DNA of 34,355 bases from an uncultured Christensenellaceae bacterium (GTDB lineage Bacteria; Bacillota; Clostridia; Christensenellales; Borkfalkiaceae), in the NCBI GenBank assembly GCA_910587005.1, contig CAJULB010000010.1, positions 1 through 34,355 of the forward strand, given 5' to 3'. Position 1 is the stretch's first letter. Every line of letters starts with the position of its first letter. Of the stretch, positions 31,119-34,355 are shown in pieces. The notes below the pieces were generated by a model. The model did no database searches. It was given only the letters and a program-made list of their open reading frames with translations, and had not been told where the DNA came from. A program made the position numbers and the translations under genes.

Positions 31119-32357
31119 TTAAGGCTTTTTACTGTCAAAAAAAGTGTCAAAACAGCCGCGAACGCTATCCGAAAAGGCGTTTATATAATGCGCCTGCGCT
31201 TCCGTGTACTTGTTTTTTGTCGTGTCAAGTTTGGAATGCCCCATTAAGTATTGCATTACCTTGTCAGGAACGCCAGCTTCTTGAAGACGGTCACAAAAAG
31301 TATGCCGCAAAACGTGCGCCGTTACGTTAAAGCCGAGTTTTTCCGCAATTCTTTGCATTGTTAGGCGTACAAAATTATAAGTAAACGGAAAAAGCAAGCC
31401 CTCTTCCGCTGTTTTCAGTTCTTCGCATAATCCCTGCGGCAATGGCAGCACTCGCACGGCGGCTTTTGTCTTTGGCGGCTGTTCTATGCGCTTGCCCTTG
31501 ATAAAAATAACGTCTTTCGTTATCGATAAAGTGCATTTATCAAAATCAACGTCGGACTTGTAAAGCGCAAGAGCTTCACCAACGCGCACACCAGCTGCGA
31601 GCAGTAAGCGGAACAGCAAAGAGTATTTGCTTTTCGATGTCGCGCCAAGAAAGGTTTGTTGCTGGTCGGGTGTAAGACCGTCAACGTGTCTATCCTGGTG
31701 CTTTTTAATTTCCAGGTTGTCGCACGGGTTTATTTTAATAAGCCCGCTCTTGTGCGCCCTCGTGAAAATCTGATTAATATTTACTTTACATTTCCCGCGA
31801 GTGTTGGGCGATTTAATTGAAAGCAACAACGCCTGCACATCGTCTGTCATTATTTTAGTAATTGGGACGTCCGCAAACTTAGCAAGCGCGGGCTTTAACG
31901 TGTCAACGATATTTGTAATCGAAGTCGGTTTAAGGTTCGGCTTTTTATAAAGTTCAAGCCATTTTTCGTAAAACTCCCCAAAAGTTACAATGGTTTTGCC
32001 GCCTGTCTTTCGTTTGGTTTTCTGCACCCCCTTTAAAAAATCGCTGATTTTTTGCGCTACTTCTTCACGGCTTTTGCCGTAAAAATATTTCGGTCGCCCC
32101 TCTTCGGTTACTGCATAACCTTGAAAGCGACCGTCTTTGCGCGGTTTCGAGTTTATAGAAACTCCCGCAATGTCTATTAGCATTTGCCCCTCCTGTGGAG
32201 TGGTCAAAGCATCGCCGTTGTTAACGCCGCCGCAGTTCTGCCGCGGCGGTTCTTCATTTTGCCTATCAAGATAGCCTTTCAGCATTGCAAAGCCTAAGCA
32301 GGCATTTTTTAGGTCGTGCTCGATACGATGTATCAAATTGTTGAGTGTTTCGGTCAT
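31119..32357 (-). CDS. int: Tyrosine recombinase (site-specific integrase), right element
   Basis: A 412-residue integrase. Residues about 55-105 resemble the AP2-like arm-binding domain (SINSKPRKDGRFQGYA). The core-binding SAM-like domain is about 115-205 (FGEFYEKWLELYK), and the catalytic domain follows with AAGVRVGEALAL (Arg), HVLRHTF (His-x-x-Arg), LMGHSK (His) and the nucleophile Tyr in KNKYTEAQ. It ends 86 bp from the 3' end of tRNA-Val, the probable attachment site. It is clearly different in sequence from the left integrase, although both elements share an 81-bp repeat. A GGAGC site precedes the ATG. Confidence 0.92.
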   Translation of the reverse strand: MTETLNNLIHRIEHDLKNACLGFAMLKGYLDRQNEEPPRQNCGGVNNGDALTTPQEGQMLIDIAGVSINSKPRKDGRFQGYAVTEEGRPKYFYGKSREEVAQKISDFLKGVQKTKRKTGGKTIVTFGEFYEKWLELYKKPNLKPTSITNIVDTLKPALAKFADVPITKIMTDDVQALLLSIKSPNTRGKCKVNINQIFTRAHKSGLIKINPCDNLEIKKHQDRHVDGLTPDQQQTFLGATSKSKYSLLFRLLLAAGVRVGEALALYKSDVDFDKCTLSITKDVIFIKGKRIEQPPKTKAAVRVLPLPQGLCEELKTAEEGLLFPFTYNFVRLTMQRIAEKLGFNVTAHVLRHTFCDRLQEAGVPDKVMQYLMGHSKLDTTKNKYTEAQAHYINAFSDSVRGCFDTFFDSKKP

Positions 32358-32401
32358 TGGTATAAGCTCCTTAAAAATAAAGCAGATTATACCACCGCCA
32401 A

Positions 32402-32764
32402 CTAATAGCCCAAAACCGCCTTGACGTTAACCCCTGCACTCTCCAAAAGCGCGACGACGTAACCAAACACCTGCGCTTTTTGAATTTCTGACATAACCTT
32501 GTATAACTTCATAAAATCAACTGTTTGTTTGTCTGTAATCTCGTGGTTGTTGTATGTCAACAGATTATTTTCACGCCCTAACAGACTATCGACAGTAACA
32601 CCGAAATAATCTGCAAGCTGTATCAACCGCGCCGCAGGGGGCATTTGTTTAGTACTTTCCCACATACCAACAGTACTTACACCGATATTTAAAATAAGCG
32701 CAAGTTCTCTTTGAGATAAACCTTTATTTTCGCGTAATTCTTTCAACTTTAATGCAAAACTCAT
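32402..32764 (-). CDS. XRE family transcriptional repressor of the right element
   Basis: A 120-residue protein from the ATG at 32764, which has a GGAGG site 7 bases before it; the frame opens six codons earlier. The HTH spans about 5-60, with LKELRENKGLSQRELALIL, WESTKQMPPAARL and DYFGVTVDSLLG. The C-terminal part is short. It precedes the integrase by 44 bp in the same direction and diverges from the ORF at 32928, the usual lysogeny switch. Direct repeats and a palindrome in the divergent gap are its likely binding sites. Confidence 0.87.
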   Translation of the reverse strand: MSFALKLKELRENKGLSQRELALILNIGVSTVGMWESTKQMPPAARLIQLADYFGVTVDSLLGRENNLLTYNNHEITDKQTVDFMKLYKVMSEIQKAQVFGYVVALLESAGVNVKAVLGY

Positions 32765-32823
32765 AACAAAGCCTCCACGCAAATACTATCATTAAATTTG
32801 ACAAAAAATTTTTTTTAGCATTG

Positions 32824-32884
32824 TTACTCCATTTTTTTGATAAAACACTTGCGTTTACTCCGTTTATATGATAATCTATTATCA
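32824..32884. promoter_or_regulatory. Operator-like direct repeats and palindrome in the divergent switch region
   Basis: Two 20-bp direct repeats of the form TTACTCC-N8-TGATAA begin at 32824 and 32855, 31 bp apart. A palindrome TGATAAT-CT-ATTATCA (32869-32884) overlaps the second. The spacing is about three helical turns, as in the left element, but the sequence is different, so the two repressors probably do not cross-bind. Confidence 0.6.
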
Positions 32885-32927
32885 AAAATTATGAGTTGCG
32901 CGCCCGCAGGCGCGTCCGGAGCGGCAA

Positions 32928-33599
32928 ATGGCAACAGTGAATACACCCGCCTATCGTATAGGCGAAGACGGCAAGCTTTATTTCACATACAACCAGGGAG
33001 CGGAATATACCGTAACACCCCCAATAATTGCGCCGCTCGTTTATCGGATAGCCGTTTGCGAGTTTGACGAAACCACGAAAAAAGAATACTACCGCATACA
33101 GAGCGCAGGCGCAGAATTGCCCGCGCGCTTTTCAGTTCAGCAAGTCGATTTAATGCTTTCGCAATACCCTTGCACCATAACCGCGGCGGGCGAACCGCAG
33201 GAACTCCCGCTACTGCTGGACGAAGTGCAACAGTTTTACACAAAGAAACGTAAGGAATTAAGCAAGGCGAACAAGGCGGAAAACCAGAAGCTTAAAGGCA
33301 CGGAATGGAACAAGAACCTGCAAGCCCGCGCCGCCGCCCTGGACAATTTAGACTTTTACCGCTCGCAAGGGAACGCGGCAAAGGTTGTCGAGCTGGAAAA
33401 GAAGCTTGCCGAAATCGAGGACGAGCTTAAAAAGATTTTGACCGACAAGGGCGTTGACTTGAAGATTTTAACAAAGCAATCAGACTGTGACATTTGCAAC
33501 GATACGGGCGTTATCGACGGTCAGATTTGCGCCTGCGCGCGCCCCATGGCAAACGCTATCAAGCTTTATTGTGCGGCAAAGCGGCTTGCCCGCGGCTAA
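32928..33599 (+). CDS. Hypothetical early protein with coiled coil and C-terminal zinc-binding Cys cluster
   Basis: A 223-residue protein, first gene rightward from the switch region, with a GGAG site. Residues 1-95 are mostly beta-like. About 105-175 is highly charged and helical (YTKKRKELSKANKAENQK and onward), a probable coiled coil. Residues 187-203 contain four Cys in the order CDIC...CAC, near GVIDGQ, recalling the zinc ribbon of DnaC/DnaI-type helicase loaders, but no AAA+ domain is present. The family is not recognised. The position fits an early replication or regulatory gene of the element; that is inference. Confidence 0.7.
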   Translation: MATVNTPAYRIGEDGKLYFTYNQGAEYTVTPPIIAPLVYRIAVCEFDETTKKEYYRIQSAGAELPARFSVQQVDLMLSQYPCTITAAGEPQELPLLLDEVQQFYTKKRKELSKANKAENQKLKGTEWNKNLQARAAALDNLDFYRSQGNAAKVVELEKKLAEIEDELKKILTDKGVDLKILTKQSDCDICNDTGVIDGQICACARPMANAIKLYCAAKRLARG

Positions 33600-33702
33600 C
33601 ACGCCCCCGCGGGTGTGAAATTTGGACGTTTTAAGGTGTACGTCGTAAAACAAACCTGTTGACGTTTTCGGGGTTCGTCGAAAATAAAAACCCCGCTAAT
33701 AC

Positions 33703-33783
33703 GCACCCGCGCGGTGGAACTCCGTAAAGGTGCTTGCAAATCTCGGCTCCTGCACCGCCATAAACGGCGCGGGGGTTGAGATT
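33703..33783. repeat. 81-bp hairpin-rich repeat, copy B (inverted copy of 1-81)
   Basis: Same sequence as 1-81 on the opposite strand, with two substitutions. One changes a stem pair to G-T (one strand) or C-A (other strand). On the plus strand it is followed by a GCCC-GCAA-GGGC tetraloop hairpin (33797-33808) and then the GGAG site of the next gene, so it may be part of a long structured leader. In this element it lies 103 bp after the stop of the 223-residue ORF; 33600-33702 also holds a GACGT/ACGTC stem and a CGGGG/CCCCG stem. Confidence 0.85.
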
Positions 33784-33840
33784 AAGGGAAACAACAGCCC
33801 GCAAGGGCGTTGAAATATATTTTTTAGGAGATTTGCAAAA

Positions 33841-34029
33841 ATGACAAAGGAACAAATAAAGGCAGAAGTAACAAAGACCTTGCAAAAGGTTGAGCCGCAG
33901 GAACTCCCCGCAGTTATCAGACAAATACGGTTAAAGGCATTATTTAACGCAATGTTTAATCGGTTATCGGACGAAACGTTGGACGCAATCAACGAAGCTT
34001 GCAACGAGTTTGACGGGGTGCAAAAATGA
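33841..34029 (+). CDS. Small helical hypothetical protein (early operon gene 1)
   Basis: A 62-residue protein with a good TAGGAG site 11 bases before the ATG. It is predicted helical and mildly acidic, with segments EEQIKAEVTK-like at the start and LSDETLDAINEACNEF at the end. No family is recognised. The stop overlaps the next ATG (ATGA), so it heads a translationally coupled operon downstream of the hairpin repeat. Confidence 0.65.
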   Translation: MTKEQIKAEVTKTLQKVEPQELPAVIRQIRLKALFNAMFNRLSDETLDAINEACNEFDGVQK

Positions 34030-34190
34030 AACAACAAAATTTATTGGCAAAGTATGGCATAAGTGCCGAAGAGCTTAAACGCGCGGTTGACCAAATAAAA
34101 CTTGGCAATATTGCTTGCAGTGGTGCCGTGCTTTGTGCATTGTGCGAGTTGTTGGCAAACGGTGACATACCGTCGGACGGGGTGCAGTAA
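34026..34190 (+). CDS. Small hypothetical protein (early operon gene 2)
   Basis: A 54-residue protein that starts within the stop of the previous gene (ATGA) and ends within the start of the next (TAATG). It begins MKQQNLLAKYGISAEELK and contains three Cys in the middle (IACSGAVLCALCELL). No family is recognised. The strict stop-start overlaps on both sides support real translation. Confidence 0.6.
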   Translation: MKQQNLLAKYGISAEELKRAVDQIKLGNIACSGAVLCALCELLANGDIPSDGVQ

Positions 34191-34355
34191 TGAAAAAAAA
34201 CGAGTTGCTCCCCTGTGAAATCAATACACAAACAACTTGCATATCGTGCAATTTACATAACAACGGTTGCCCTATTGAAACAATGTGCGGAGCTAAGGGG
34301 GCTTATGACATAGTCAAAGCGTTTAACCCCATTAAGACCACCGCCAAAGCGGGCG
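34190..34355 (+). CDS. Cys-rich small protein, partial at window end (early operon gene 3)
   Basis: ATG overlaps the previous stop as TAATG. At least 55 codons are open to the end of the window. CISC and later CP and MC pairs (Cys9, 18, 21, 28, 34 by my count) suggest a small zinc-binding protein. The 3' end lies outside the window, so length and family are unknown. Confidence 0.6.
   Translation, partial: MKKNELLPCEINTQTTCISCNLHNNGCPIETMCGAKGAYDIVKAFNPIKTTAKAG

Noticed and set aside
33631..33924. Minus-strand 97-codon ORF spanning the 81-bp repeat, with the same frame open in copy A
   Set aside because: It overlaps a well-supported gene start at 33841, lacks a ribosome site, and is explained by the hairpin repeat. 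The shared peptide text follows from the DNA identity alone.

Overview
The window looks like a chromosome segment of an uncultured Clostridia-type Bacillota, probably gut-associated. Supporting signs are strong purine-rich ribosome binding sites, TTGACA/TATAAT promoters, lipoprotein-type signal peptides, CCA-encoding tRNA genes, and a large secreted glycan-degradation locus. The lineage is inferred from gene families only.

Layout. Both ends belong to integrative (phage-like) elements that point away from each other. On the left (1-1995), a tyrosine integrase, a small ORF and an XRE repressor abut the 3' end of a tRNA-Gln(CTG). On the right (31046-34355), a different tyrosine integrase and XRE repressor, then a run of small overlapping early genes, abut the 3' end of a tRNA-Val(GAC). 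The two elements share an 81-bp, hairpin-rich sequence with only two differences (1-81 and, inverted, 33703-33783). The repressor of the left element is preceded by an array of four regularly spaced operator-like palindromes.

The host segment (about 2000-31000) is dominated by a leftward carbohydrate-utilisation locus. A LacI-type regulator (23355-24323) and three identical GTTAACGTTAAC operators control a GH27 alpha-galactosidase and probably the genes after it: a small zinc-ribbon protein, two large Ig-like/jelly-roll surface proteins (1301 and 753 aa), two tandem GH43 lipoproteins, a solute-binding lipoprotein, two permeases, a MalK-type ATPase with a large unusual insertion, and an SGNH-hydrolase lipoprotein. 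A separate CE12-like esterase lipoprotein (2266-4155) and a YitT transporter-like gene lie beyond. GH43, GH27 and CE12-like esterases together suggest arabinan/galactan-decorated pectin (RG-I) or arabinogalactan as substrate; the exact glycan is inferred.

The right part of the host segment holds a cytosolic SGNH esterase, an AT-rich HNH nuclease gene preceded by a compact self-folding leader whose predicted transcript starts exactly at its closing stem, a tRNA-Ser(GCT), UDP-galactopyranose mutase, a lipase-like hydrolase, a LURP-one/YxjI-like protein, a decayed GH4 glycosidase, and a tiny 19-codon ORF with its own promoter-like and Shine-Dalgarno signals.

Best candidates for something undescribed are the HNH nuclease with its structured RNA, the shared double-hairpin element of the two integrative elements, and the four-operator repressor switch.
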